DNA of 64,000 nt from Planctomycetaceae bacterium (GTDB taxonomy: Bacteria; Planctomycetota; Phycisphaerae; Sedimentisphaerales; Anaerohalosphaeraceae), in contig JAJFTK010000120.1 in assembly GCA_021372945.1 (NCBI GenBank), positions 48,641-112,640 of the forward strand. The letters are read 5' to 3'. Position 1 is the stretch's first letter. Each line of letters starts with the position of its first letter. Of the stretch, positions 55,949-64,000 are shown piece after piece. The notes under the pieces are model-generated. The model saw only the letters and a list, made by a program, of their open reading frames with translations. It was not told the DNA's origin and made no database searches. A program made the position numbers and the translations under genes.

Positions 55949-56695
55949 ATGCACGATTATGATCCCGATAGAATTTTGCGTCAGCACGTGGAGATGGAAT
56001 CATTTTTCACAGGCGATTTTACCTTGAAGGGTAAACCGCGTCCGGCGGAAAACGAACCTTCGCCGCCTGCCGCCAGAGCCGACTGTGGTGCCGAAGGCGA
56101 CTCCCTGGAAAAGATTGCCGAGGAGATTTGCGCCTGCCGCAAGTGCCGGATCGGCTCTACAAGGACCAGGGCGGTGCCCGGCGAGGGCAGCCCGCATGCG
56201 CGGCTCGTGTTCGTCGGCGAGGCCCCGGGCGTCGAAGAAGATCAGCAGGGCAGACCCTTCGTCGGCAGGGCGGGCAAACTGCTGACCGATATTATTACCG
56301 CGATGGGTCTTCAACGCCAGGACGTGTTCATCACGAATGTGATCAAGTGCCGTCCGCCGGAGAACCGTGACCCCAAGCTCGAGGAGATCATGAGTTGTCG
56401 TCCCTTCCTGATCCGGCAGCTTGAGTTGATCCGGCCCGAGGTCATTGTGGCGCTGGGCGCACATGCGGCCAAGACGCTGCTGGAGACAGACGTCCCCATC
56501 GGCCAGCTCCGCGGCCGTTTTCATGAATATCGCTATTCGGATAACGCGCCGCCGGCCAAGCTGATGCCCACCTATCATCCGGCCTACCTGCTGCGCAATT
56601 ATTCCTACGATAACCGCAAGCGCGTCTGGGAGGATATGGTCAAGGTGCTCAAGGAGTTGGGTCTGCCCGTTCCCAAAAAGAAGAAGGATGTTTAG
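55949..56695 (+). CDS. Family 4 uracil-DNA glycosylase
   Basis: A 248-residue enzyme that excises uracil from DNA. GEAPGVEEDQQGRPFVGRAG is the catalytic/water-activating motif, FITNVIKCRPPENRDP and HPAYLLRN complete the family 4 set. The [4Fe-4S] ligands fit Cys63, Cys66, Cys134 and Cys150, with the typical 16-residue distance between the last two. The N-terminal 50 residues are an additional linker. An earlier in-frame ATG at 55892 lies inside the gdhA terminator loop and is rejected. The last four bases overlap the convergent membrane-protein gene. Confidence 0.92.
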   Translation: MHDYDPDRILRQHVEMESFFTGDFTLKGKPRPAENEPSPPAARADCGAEGDSLEKIAEEICACRKCRIGSTRTRAVPGEGSPHARLVFVGEAPGVEEDQQGRPFVGRAGKLLTDIITAMGLQRQDVFITNVIKCRPPENRDPKLEEIMSCRPFLIRQLELIRPEVIVALGAHAAKTLLETDVPIGQLRGRFHEYRYSDNAPPAKLMPTYHPAYLLRNYSYDNRKRVWEDMVKVLKELGLPVPKKKKDV

Positions 56696-57729
56696 AAAAT
56701 GGCTTCGATGAAGTAGCGGCAGCTCAGCAGCAGATCCAGCAGGCTGACGCCTACCAACACGATCCATTTGCCCCACGGAAAGCGTTTTTGCGTTTTCGCC
56801 ATATAGTAAACGATCATCAATGCGGCGGTCGTGACGGCGTAGAGCATCGCCGTCAGATCGAACTGGCGTCCCGTCAGCGGATGCAGCGACAGCCCCCCAA
56901 AGAAAGCCGCCAGGACCCCGGAGATCACCGCGCAGCCGACGATCCATTTAGCGTCGGCCCTGCCGGCGTACAGCATGGATTGAAAGCCAAGACCGCTCAA
57001 GACTGACAGCAGTAAAAGCGGGAACGCCTCCCACACGACGGGGCTGACCTGCAGGATCGGATCCATGAAACTGAGGGCCAGGCCGACGGCAAAGGGGATC
57101 AGAATAACAACCCGCTGAAAGGAGGCCATCACAAAAATACCCATCAATGCCATGATCAGCGGAACATGGTAAACACTGAAGATCACCTTGCTGCCAACCT
57201 TGTACAAAGGAAAGAAAAGTTCCATGAAGTTGTTAATATCCATCGGCGAGGTTTTGGGCATCAGGAAGTAAGGGCCCGCCCACGGCTGAGCGGTTGACCA
57301 AAAAATAAAAAAGACCGCCGCGAAAGGAAGCGCGCTGAACAGCGCGCGCAGGACCAGGCGAGCAGTGCCGGGCGACGATGCCCTTCCCCAGTACACGCTG
57401 GGCAAAAACAGCCACGGGATCATCGCATAGATAACCCCGGCAAGCGGGTGATAAATGGAGAAACCCAGCGCAAACGGACCAAACCCGTAAGCGGCGCCGC
57501 TCAGGGCCGAGGCCGCCCAACTGTTGATCCAGCGGCGGCCCAGGAAATAAACCCCCCAGGCGGCGGCCACCGGGTTGAGCGCGTAGGCCAGGTCGTAACG
57601 GGTAAATTGATGCAGGTATGGCCAGAAGAGCCAGCCGCTGAGAACCAGGTATGCCAGCAGGGCGATCAGTCCGTTCTCCCCCGCCCCGGAGACGTTAAGT
57701 TTTCTACCCTCTGCGGATGGCTTGCTCAT
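56692..57729 (-). CDS. Multi-pass membrane protein of unknown function
   Basis: A 345-residue protein with about nine hydrophobic segments (the first near 20-40). It has words such as NPVAAAWGVYFLGRRWINSW and SPMDINNFMELFFPLYKVGS but I do not recognise a family. It follows purM by nine bases on the same strand, so it may be co-transcribed with purF-purM. No catalytic motif seen; its layout partly recalls membrane glycosyltransferase-like YfhO proteins, which is only a guess. Confidence 0.6.
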   Translation of the reverse strand: MSKPSAEGRKLNVSGAGENGLIALLAYLVLSGWLFWPYLHQFTRYDLAYALNPVAAAWGVYFLGRRWINSWAASALSGAAYGFGPFALGFSIYHPLAGVIYAMIPWLFLPSVYWGRASSPGTARLVLRALFSALPFAAVFFIFWSTAQPWAGPYFLMPKTSPMDINNFMELFFPLYKVGSKVIFSVYHVPLIMALMGIFVMASFQRVVILIPFAVGLALSFMDPILQVSPVVWEAFPLLLLSVLSGLGFQSMLYAGRADAKWIVGCAVISGVLAAFFGGLSLHPLTGRQFDLTAMLYAVTTAALMIVYYMAKTQKRFPWGKWIVLVGVSLLDLLLSCRYFIEAIF

Positions 57730-57738
57730 GCAGCGCCT

Positions 57739-58812
<1,074 letters not shown>

Positions 58813-58816
58813 TTAC

Positions 58817-58843
58817 CTTCGTGCTCTTCGTGTGTTTCGTGGT
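58817..58843. repeat. 9-nt tandem repeat, three units
   Basis: CTTCGTGCT, CTTCGTGTG and TTTCGTGGT follow each other in the gap between purF and purM. One more of the short-word repeats of this genome. Confidence 0.6.
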
Positions 58844-58853
58844 TGATACAGAA

Positions 58854-60293
58854 TTACAGTTCCAGTTGATCGAATAGCTGCATTTGATGACGTTCCATCG
58901 AGTACTTGTTAACGACGTTATTAATCGGGATGCGGTACTTGCCGCTCCAGCAGGCCGTGCAGTAATGGTCCGGCGGAAAAGACACGCAGCTTAGCATCCC
59001 TTCCAGCGAAATGTAACCCAGGCTGTCCACGTCCAGGTAATTGATTCTCTCTTGCAGCGTTTTCTTCTGGTTGGCCAGCAATTCCTCATGCGTCGGGAAA
59101 TCCACCCCGTAAAAGCACGGGTGCTTCACCGGCGGACAGGCCACGCGCATGTGGATCTCTTTGGCCCCGGCCTCCCGCAGCGACTTGACCTTGCCCTTGG
59201 TCGTCGTGCCGCGAACGATCGAATCATCCACGACGACCACCCGCTTGCCCTTGACCACTTCCTTGACCACCGTCAGCTTCAGCTTGACTGCCAGCTCCCG
59301 CATATCCTGCGTCGGCGAAATGAACGTGCGGCCCACGTAATGGCTTCGGACGAATCCCATATCGAACGGGATGCCGCTCTCGTGCGAATAGCCGATCGCG
59401 GAGCTGGTGCCCGAGTCCGGCACCGGGATGACTACGTCCGCCTCCACGGGGTGTTCCTTTGCCAGTTGGCGGCCGCAGCGGGCACGCACTTCGTGCACGC
59501 ACTCGCCGAAGATGCGGCTGCTCTGCTTGGCGAAATAGACATGTTCGAAAATGCAGTGCGCCGGCGTGATAGTCCCGGGCGTCACAAAGAACCGGCTGTG
59601 CAGTCCGTGCTTGTCCAATGTGATGATCTCGCCCGGCTCCACGTCGCGAATGTACTCGGCGCCGACCGCGTCCAGGGCGCACGTCTCACTGGCAATGCAG
59701 TAGCAGCCCGCCTTGGTCTGTCCGATGCACAAGGGCCGGATGCCGTAGGGGTCGCGGGCCGCCACAACGTGGTCCTCAAACAAAAACAGCAGGGAATAAG
59801 AACCCTGCAGGTGGTTGAGCACGTGCCCCAGCGGATCGGGCTTGGTGACGTGCGTGGGCTTTGCCATCAGGTGCACGATGATCTCGGTATCGTTGCTGGT
59901 CTTGAAGATGTGGCCGTAGGCCTCATATTCATCCCGCAGCAGCGTGGCGTTGATCAGGTTGCCGTTATGCGCCACCGCAACCTGCCCGCGCGAAAACTCG
60001 CTCAAAAACGGCTGCGCGTTGGCCGGGTTGCTCGTGCCCGTCGTCGAATACCGCACGTGCCCGATCGCCATCGGGTTGGTCAGCTTCTCCAAAAACCCGC
60101 GGTCCGCACGGAACACACGGCTGACCTGTCCCATGCCCGTATAGCAGGTAATATTCTCTCCGTTGCTGGAGGCGATACCGGCCGCCTCCTGGCCGCGATG
60201 CTGCAAACTATGAAGAGCGAAAAATGTCTTTTGCACGGCTTCCGGGTCGCCATATATCCCGAAAATACCGCATTCTTCTTTTTTATCTGTCAT
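58854..60293 (-). CDS. purF: Amidophosphoribosyltransferase
   Basis: A 479-residue enzyme for the first committed purine step: PRPP plus glutamine to phosphoribosylamine. The short propeptide MTDKKEE precedes the nucleophile Cys8 (CGIFGIYG), GHVRYSTTGTS and AVAHNGNL belong to the glutaminase domain, and VVVVDDSIVRGTT is the PRPP loop. Cys residues in HPCFYGVDFPT and DHYCTACWSGKY fit the [4Fe-4S]-containing Bacillus-type enzyme. First gene of a purF-purM(-membrane protein) unit. Confidence 0.95.
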   Translation of the reverse strand: MTDKKEECGIFGIYGDPEAVQKTFFALHSLQHRGQEAAGIASSNGENITCYTGMGQVSRVFRADRGFLEKLTNPMAIGHVRYSTTGTSNPANAQPFLSEFSRGQVAVAHNGNLINATLLRDEYEAYGHIFKTSNDTEIIVHLMAKPTHVTKPDPLGHVLNHLQGSYSLLFLFEDHVVAARDPYGIRPLCIGQTKAGCYCIASETCALDAVGAEYIRDVEPGEIITLDKHGLHSRFFVTPGTITPAHCIFEHVYFAKQSSRIFGECVHEVRARCGRQLAKEHPVEADVVIPVPDSGTSSAIGYSHESGIPFDMGFVRSHYVGRTFISPTQDMRELAVKLKLTVVKEVVKGKRVVVVDDSIVRGTTTKGKVKSLREAGAKEIHMRVACPPVKHPCFYGVDFPTHEELLANQKKTLQERINYLDVDSLGYISLEGMLSCVSFPPDHYCTACWSGKYRIPINNVVNKYSMERHQMQLFDQLEL

Positions 60294-60473
60294 GTATATG
60301 GATCTCGCTAAAAACTCTAGAGGAAAGATAAGCTACTCCGTATCTTGGATACCCACAGTGTACCATACCCCTAAAAGATGTCAATGGTTTGGTTTTTTCG
60401 CGCCTCAGCCGGATATTGTTTGAAAAAATTGGGGCCGTCGATACAATCATAAACTTTTCCGAAAGGGTATGGA

Positions 60474-61598
60474 ATGAATTTTAAAGTGCATTTGTCACGT
60501 CCGGATATAACGGAAAGCGAGATCGAGGCCGTTTGCCAGGTCCTTCGCAGCCCCAACCTCTCTCTGGGACCCAAACTGCGCGAGTTTGAGCAGGGCTTTG
60601 AGCGCTATCTTGGCCGCAAGCACGCCATCGCCGTCAATAGCGGCACCAGCGGGCTGTTCCTGTGTACGCAGGCGCTGGGCTGGGGGCCGGGAGACGAGAT
60701 ACTCACCACGCCCTTTACCTTTATCGCTACCATCAACATCATCATCATGTGCGGCGCTACGCCTGTATTCGTGGACATCGACCCGGTCACCCTGAACATG
60801 GCCCCGGCCAAAATCGAGGCCAAAATTACCCGCAAGACCAAGGGCATCGTGCCGGTGGAGGTCTTCGGCAGTCCTGCCGGGTTTGACCGCATCACCGCAA
60901 TCGCCAAAAAGCACAACCTGACCGTGCTGGAGGATAGCTGCGAGGCCTTGGGCTCCAGCCTGAACGGCGTTAAAGCCGGCAACTTCGGCAAGATGAGCAC
61001 TTTTGCCTTCTACCCCAACAAGCAGATGACCACCGGCGAGGGCGGCATCATCCTCACCGACGATGACGAACTGGCCGAGACGTGCCGCTGCCTGCGCAAC
61101 CAGGGCCGCGGCAGTAAGAGCAGCTGGCTGGCCCACGAGCGGGTCGGCTACAACTACCGCCTCAGCGATATCAACTGCGCCCTTGGGATCGCCCAATTGG
61201 CCCGGCTGGAGGAATTTGTCGAGAAGCGCGCTTGCGTCGCCTCCATGTATGGACAATTGCTCGCCGGCGAAAAGCGCGTCTCGTCGCCCCAAACGCCCGA
61301 GGGCTGCCGCATGAGCTGGTTTGTCTATGTGATCCGCCTGGCCGATAAGTACACGCAGGAGCAGCGCGACACGCTCATCCAAAAGATGCACGCCCGCGGC
61401 ATCCAGGTCAGCAACTACTTCCCGCCGATGTACCTGCAGCCCTTCATCGCCAAAAAGTACGGCTTCAAGAAGGGCGATTTCCCCGTGACCGACGCCGTAG
61501 CAAAGAGCACCATGGCGCTGCCGTTCCACAATAACCTCTCCGCCGAAGAGGCCAAGCTGGTTGTCGCCGAGCTGACCGCCTGTCTCAACGAACTGTAA
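60474..61598 (+). CDS. DegT/DnrJ/EryC1/StrS-type sugar aminotransferase
   Basis: A 374-residue PLP enzyme. Lys183 in FYPNKQMTTGEGG is the Schiff-base residue; NSGTSGLFLCTQAL, PFTFIATINIIIMCGATPVF and ILEDS-like VLEDSCEALG are family hallmarks. These enzymes transfer an amino group from glutamate to 3- or 4-keto nucleotide sugars for glycan or lipopolysaccharide synthesis. It stands outside the polysaccharide cluster but may provide amino sugars for it. GAAAGGG precedes the ATG. Confidence 0.9.
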   Translation: MNFKVHLSRPDITESEIEAVCQVLRSPNLSLGPKLREFEQGFERYLGRKHAIAVNSGTSGLFLCTQALGWGPGDEILTTPFTFIATINIIIMCGATPVFVDIDPVTLNMAPAKIEAKITRKTKGIVPVEVFGSPAGFDRITAIAKKHNLTVLEDSCEALGSSLNGVKAGNFGKMSTFAFYPNKQMTTGEGGIILTDDDELAETCRCLRNQGRGSKSSWLAHERVGYNYRLSDINCALGIAQLARLEEFVEKRACVASMYGQLLAGEKRVSSPQTPEGCRMSWFVYVIRLADKYTQEQRDTLIQKMHARGIQVSNYFPPMYLQPFIAKKYGFKKGDFPVTDAVAKSTMALPFHNNLSAEEAKLVVAELTACLNEL

Positions 61599-61668
61599 GG
61601 AAAACGGGGACTGGTACGTTCTGCCTGACCCGCCAGGGTTGAGCGGGTTGTACCTGTCCCCGCTTTCC
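61599..61668. repeat. REP-like palindromic repeat, copy 1
   Basis: The element starts GGAAAACGGGGACTGGTACG and ends with the near-inverse GTACCTGTCCCCGCTTTCC; the middle differs from copy 2 at 62021. Its ends form an imperfect terminal inverted repeat of about 19 bases. It begins one base after the aminotransferase stop. Confidence 0.75.
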
Positions 61669-61752
61669 CTCATTTGTCATTCTTCATTCTTCATTTTGTT
61701 TGACTCTCCCTCTCCGCGCGTTACAATTGCCGACAAAAGGATGCAGAATATT

Positions 61753-61794
61753 CGACAATCGACAATCGACAATCGTCAATCATCAATCGTCAAT
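61753..61794. repeat. 7-nt tandem repeat, six units
   Basis: Three CGACAAT units are followed by CGTCAAT, CATCAAT and CGTCAAT without gaps, 17 bases before the small membrane protein gene. Confidence 0.8.
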
Positions 61795-61811
61795 TGGGAA
61801 AAGGAGCGGGC

Positions 61812-62021
61812 ATGAAGGTCTTAATGGTGATGATCCTGTGGGGGATTTTGCTGCTGCTGTGCTGGCCGCTGGCCGTTCTGATAGTCCTCCTTTGGCCCAT
61901 CGTCTGGCTCTTATCCATTCCATTCAAGGTCGTGGGCATTGCGATGAACGCCGTCCTCGCGCTGGTCAAAACCATCCTCTTCATGCCGGCCAGACTCCTC
62001 GGCTACAAAATCCGGGGCTGA
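61812..62021 (+). CDS. Small hydrophobic membrane protein
   Basis: A 69-residue protein with two hydrophobic helices (about 3-35 and 37-60) joined by a Pro-containing turn and a basic end (ARLLGYKIRG). AAGGAG stands six bases before the ATG. I recognise no family. Its TGA stop provides the first base of REP-like copy 2. It sits between two repeat copies and may be part of a small insertion. Confidence 0.65.
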   Translation: MKVLMVMILWGILLLLCWPLAVLIVLLWPIVWLLSIPFKVVGIAMNAVLALVKTILFMPARLLGYKIRG

Positions 62022-62098
62022 AAACGGGGACTGGTACGTTCTGCCTGCCCTGAGCCGAGTCGAAGGGCCGGTCAAGGTTGTACCTGTACCCGTTTTCC
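62021..62098. repeat. REP-like palindromic repeat, copy 2
   Basis: Starts AAAACGGGGACTGGTACGTT, identical to copy 1 over about 27 bases, and ends GTACCTGTACCCGTTTTCC. The middle contains CCCTGAGCCGAGTCGAAGGG, itself a small palindrome. The pair brackets the 69-residue protein gene and borders the AT-rich SIR2/Abi-alpha unit. Confidence 0.75.
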
Positions 62099-62140
62099 GG
62101 AAGGCATGGAACGGCACGCAGAATACTGAGAAGATAGGCC

Positions 62141-63118
62141 ATGATTACAGAAAAGACAGTACTAGTTCTGGGAGCAGGCGCAAGTCACGCATACGGTTTT
62201 CCTTTAGGAATAGAGCTTAAAGATTTGATTTATGCGATAACTCAGCGGCCCATTGAAGCCTATGCTCCCCTAATTGAACTCGGGCACACAGTGGATGAAA
62301 TTAGAAACCTTGGACGGGCACTGGCACGAAGTCCGGTCTATTCAATTGATGCATTTTTGGAACGCCGAGCGGAGTTTATTGAACTTGGTAAGAAAATAAT
62401 TGCAATGACCCTGTTGCCTTACGAGCATTCCGTACATCTATTCGAAAATCCGATAGCAGTGAGGTCAAGCAGGAACAAAGAATTTGGGTCGGTTGAGGAC
62501 TGGTACCAATACCTTTTCAACCAACTCGGCGGCACTTTGCCGGAATTACGTCAAAACCAGTTAGTTGTAATTACGTTTAATTACGATCGCTCTCTTGAGT
62601 ACTATCTTTATGAGGCAATCAGAAATTCCTTTAATTTGGATGAACAGTCACTCAGGGATGTCATGAAGGTAGTGCAAGTTATTCATGTTTATGGGAGTTT
62701 AGGCCGCCTACATTGGCAAAATGGAGATGCCTGCGTAATTCCATACGAAGCATGGAACAGTTCTCAGGGACTGAAGGCGCGGTTAATAGACGACGCCGCA
62801 AGTAGCATAAAGATATTGCATGAAAATCCGCACAACGTACCTGAGCTAAAAATTGCACAGGAGTATATCAAGAGTGCTGCAAAAGTGCTGTTCCTTGGAT
62901 TCGGATTCAATACTACCAACCTCAAAAGATTGTTGCCCTGTGAATTGATAAAAAGGCCTAACATGTATGGGACTGACTTAGGTCTAAATGTGCATCAGAA
63001 AAGAGAAATTCACAAAATTGGTATGGATGGTTTCCGTCCTGACGCTATCGAGTATTGCTTTCCAAATATGAAAATACTCGATTTCTTAACACAAAGTCCA
63101 AATTCAGGTTTACTTTAG
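62141..63118 (+). CDS. SIR2-like domain protein, probable anti-phage effector
   Basis: A 325-residue protein with the SIR2_2-type Rossmann-like fold: VLVLGAGASHAYGFPLG (7-23) binds the nucleotide, SIDAFLERR follows, Asn147 in VITFNYDRSLEYY and His182 in VIHVYGSLGRLHW fit the catalytic pair of defence SIR2 NADases. Such proteins deplete NAD+ on phage attack and kill or arrest the cell. The DNA of this and the next gene is much more AT-rich than the rest of the window and uses AT-ending codons, a sign of transfer. The gene is followed after 20 bases by the Abi-alpha-like gene. Confidence 0.8.
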   Translation: MITEKTVLVLGAGASHAYGFPLGIELKDLIYAITQRPIEAYAPLIELGHTVDEIRNLGRALARSPVYSIDAFLERRAEFIELGKKIIAMTLLPYEHSVHLFENPIAVRSSRNKEFGSVEDWYQYLFNQLGGTLPELRQNQLVVITFNYDRSLEYYLYEAIRNSFNLDEQSLRDVMKVVQVIHVYGSLGRLHWQNGDACVIPYEAWNSSQGLKARLIDDAASSIKILHENPHNVPELKIAQEYIKSAAKVLFLGFGFNTTNLKRLLPCELIKRPNMYGTDLGLNVHQKREIHKIGMDGFRPDAIEYCFPNMKILDFLTQSPNSGLL

Positions 63119-63138
63119 TTGCTGTACAAGGAGAAAGC

Positions 63139-63780
63139 ATGGACAAGGATCTATTACAAACAGTAAGCGACACTTTGAAACGCCCAATCGATACGGTGTG
63201 TAAACTTTTAGAGAATCTTCTCGACGAATCTACAAAGGCGCTAGGTTATTACTTCTCTGATCATGTTGTCTACTGGCAATGGTGCAACCGGCTAAACATA
63301 CTTGAAAAGGCACAGAAGAAGTTAAAGGAAAAGGGCTTGACCGCACACAAGCTTCCCAATGACTTTGTCGTTCCGCTCTTACGCGAATGTGGGGATAGTT
63401 CTGAAGATGATTTGCAGAATATGTGGGCAGATCTGTTAAGCGGAGCTGTTGAAAATGCTGCGAACTCTCACGTTTCTTACGTGCACACACTAAAGACAAT
63501 GTCCTCGACCGATGTAGTTTTCATTAGCACAATGTTGAGGTGCGAACCAGTGAGAGGAAAGGAAAGAATCGAACTGGTTGTTAGTAATAGCAAACTAACT
63601 GCTGAACAGGCCGAGGCATCACAGGCAAACCTTGATAGATTAGGGTTCTTTACGCCGACGAGGACAAGACTCAAATCATTTGCGATGAATTTTCTACTTG
63701 CTTGCGGAATTAATGAACAGATATTGAAGGAATACAAAAAGAAGGAGGATCTTATTCCGAGACGTGTTCTAAGTGATTAG
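63139..63780 (+). CDS. Abi-alpha (DUF4393)-like protein
   Basis: A 213-residue soluble protein; AAGGAG lies six bases before the ATG. TLKRPIDTVCKLLENLLDES at the start, a central LKEKGLTAHKLPNDFVVPLL and the DDLQNMWADLLSGAVENAAN segment followed by SHVSYVHTLKTMSSTDVVFI have the layout of the abortive-infection alpha family (DUF4393). Members are linked to phage resistance, mechanism unknown. Tight coupling with the SIR2-like gene suggests a two-component defence unit, with this protein as sensor, regulator or partner. Confidence 0.7.
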   Translation: MDKDLLQTVSDTLKRPIDTVCKLLENLLDESTKALGYYFSDHVVYWQWCNRLNILEKAQKKLKEKGLTAHKLPNDFVVPLLRECGDSSEDDLQNMWADLLSGAVENAANSHVSYVHTLKTMSSTDVVFISTMLRCEPVRGKERIELVVSNSKLTAEQAEASQANLDRLGFFTPTRTRLKSFAMNFLLACGINEQILKEYKKKEDLIPRRVLSD

Positions 63781-64000
63781 TGATAAAAACAAGGGAGAAA
63801 TCTTGTAATTCTGTCGGAAGGATCCGGTAAATCCTGTCAAAACTAACGAAGAGAATTGCAATCAGTACTGTCCCGTTATAAGTTGAATAATAACAATTGG
63901 TTATATAACTCGCTCTTTGAAAAGTCGATTAAACTCGCAGAAAACATGCTTTTGATGGGTGTTTTTTCAAAAAGCATGACGCCTAAAACCTGAAGAATTT
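63781..64000. other. AT-rich non-coding end of window
   Basis: No frame, tRNA or clear terminator. Around 63815-63841 lies GGATCCGGTAAATCCTGTCA, an inverted relative of the ACAGGATT repeat at 8216. A next gene may begin beyond the window. Confidence 0.4.

Noticed and set aside
59052-60311. 419-codon plus-strand frame opposite purF
   Set aside because: purF is certain by motif; the plus-strand translation shows no domain.
61599-62098. Complete insertion sequence
   Set aside because: There is no transposase between the two palindromic repeats, only a 69-residue hydrophobic protein, and no target-site duplication could be identified.

Overview
The window looks like a chromosomal segment from a planctomycete, most likely class Phycisphaerae. 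The evidence is the dockerin-like C-terminal tails (words such as LADFAVF, LPDLLMLAGAWL) on three secreted proteins, a PEP-CTERM surface protein with an exosortase, Golvesin-type/PKD secreted giants, DUF1559-like pseudopilin architecture, a 57-residue histone-H1-like protein, and long right-handed beta-helix proteins. Most of the DNA is moderately GC-rich; the last 2 kb are visibly more AT-rich. This placement is inference from gene content only.

Layout. 1-16.1 kb: secreted carbohydrate-active or adhesive proteins (end of a GH2-like enzyme, a GH26-like enzyme with CBM/FN3/dockerin-like modules, two Golvesin-domain giants, a beta-helix/LamG protein) with small housekeeping genes (HAD phosphatase, DUF503) and an EpsI-type exosortase partner. 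16.7-37.7 kb: a 16-gene co-oriented exopolysaccharide cluster (flippase, pyruvyl transferase, FrhB-like Fe-S protein, polymerase, GT2, two sugar-transfer ATP-grasp proteins, alanine-dehydrogenase-like protein, PaaK/CapK-like ligase, GT4, CapA, Alg14/Alg13 pair, SDR epimerase, a nucleotidyltransferase-exosortase fusion, Wzc-type tyrosine autokinase, WbaP-like sugar transferase). 37.8-41.0 kb: a cobalamin riboswitch with terminator followed by a DUF4465 PEP-CTERM protein, a dockerin-bearing surface protein and a pseudopilin.

41-62 kb is mainly core: comF, a GLUG-repeat protein, murJ, a YbaK deacylase, a TPR lipoprotein, ferredoxin, tRNA-Glu, a UvrC-like protein, FabZ-like dehydratase, histone-H1-like protein, flavodoxin, LolA-like protein, HAD, a LysR regulator divergent from gdhA, family-4 uracil-DNA glycosylase, purM, purF, a DegT-type aminotransferase and a small membrane protein flanked by two copies of a palindromic repeat. 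62.1-63.8 kb: an AT-rich two-gene unit, a SIR2-like protein followed by an Abi-alpha (DUF4393)-like protein, that looks like an anti-phage abortive-infection system.

How it fits together: the polysaccharide cluster builds, decorates, flips and polymerises a surface glycan, and carries the exosortase that would process PEP-CTERM substrates such as the B12-regulated DUF4465 protein. The most unusual items are the nucleotidyltransferase-exosortase fusion, the B12-controlled PEP-CTERM surface cassette (a possible corrinoid-capture system), a clan-CD peptidase-like His/Cys pair split by inserted Golvesin/PKD domains, and the SIR2/Abi-alpha pair.
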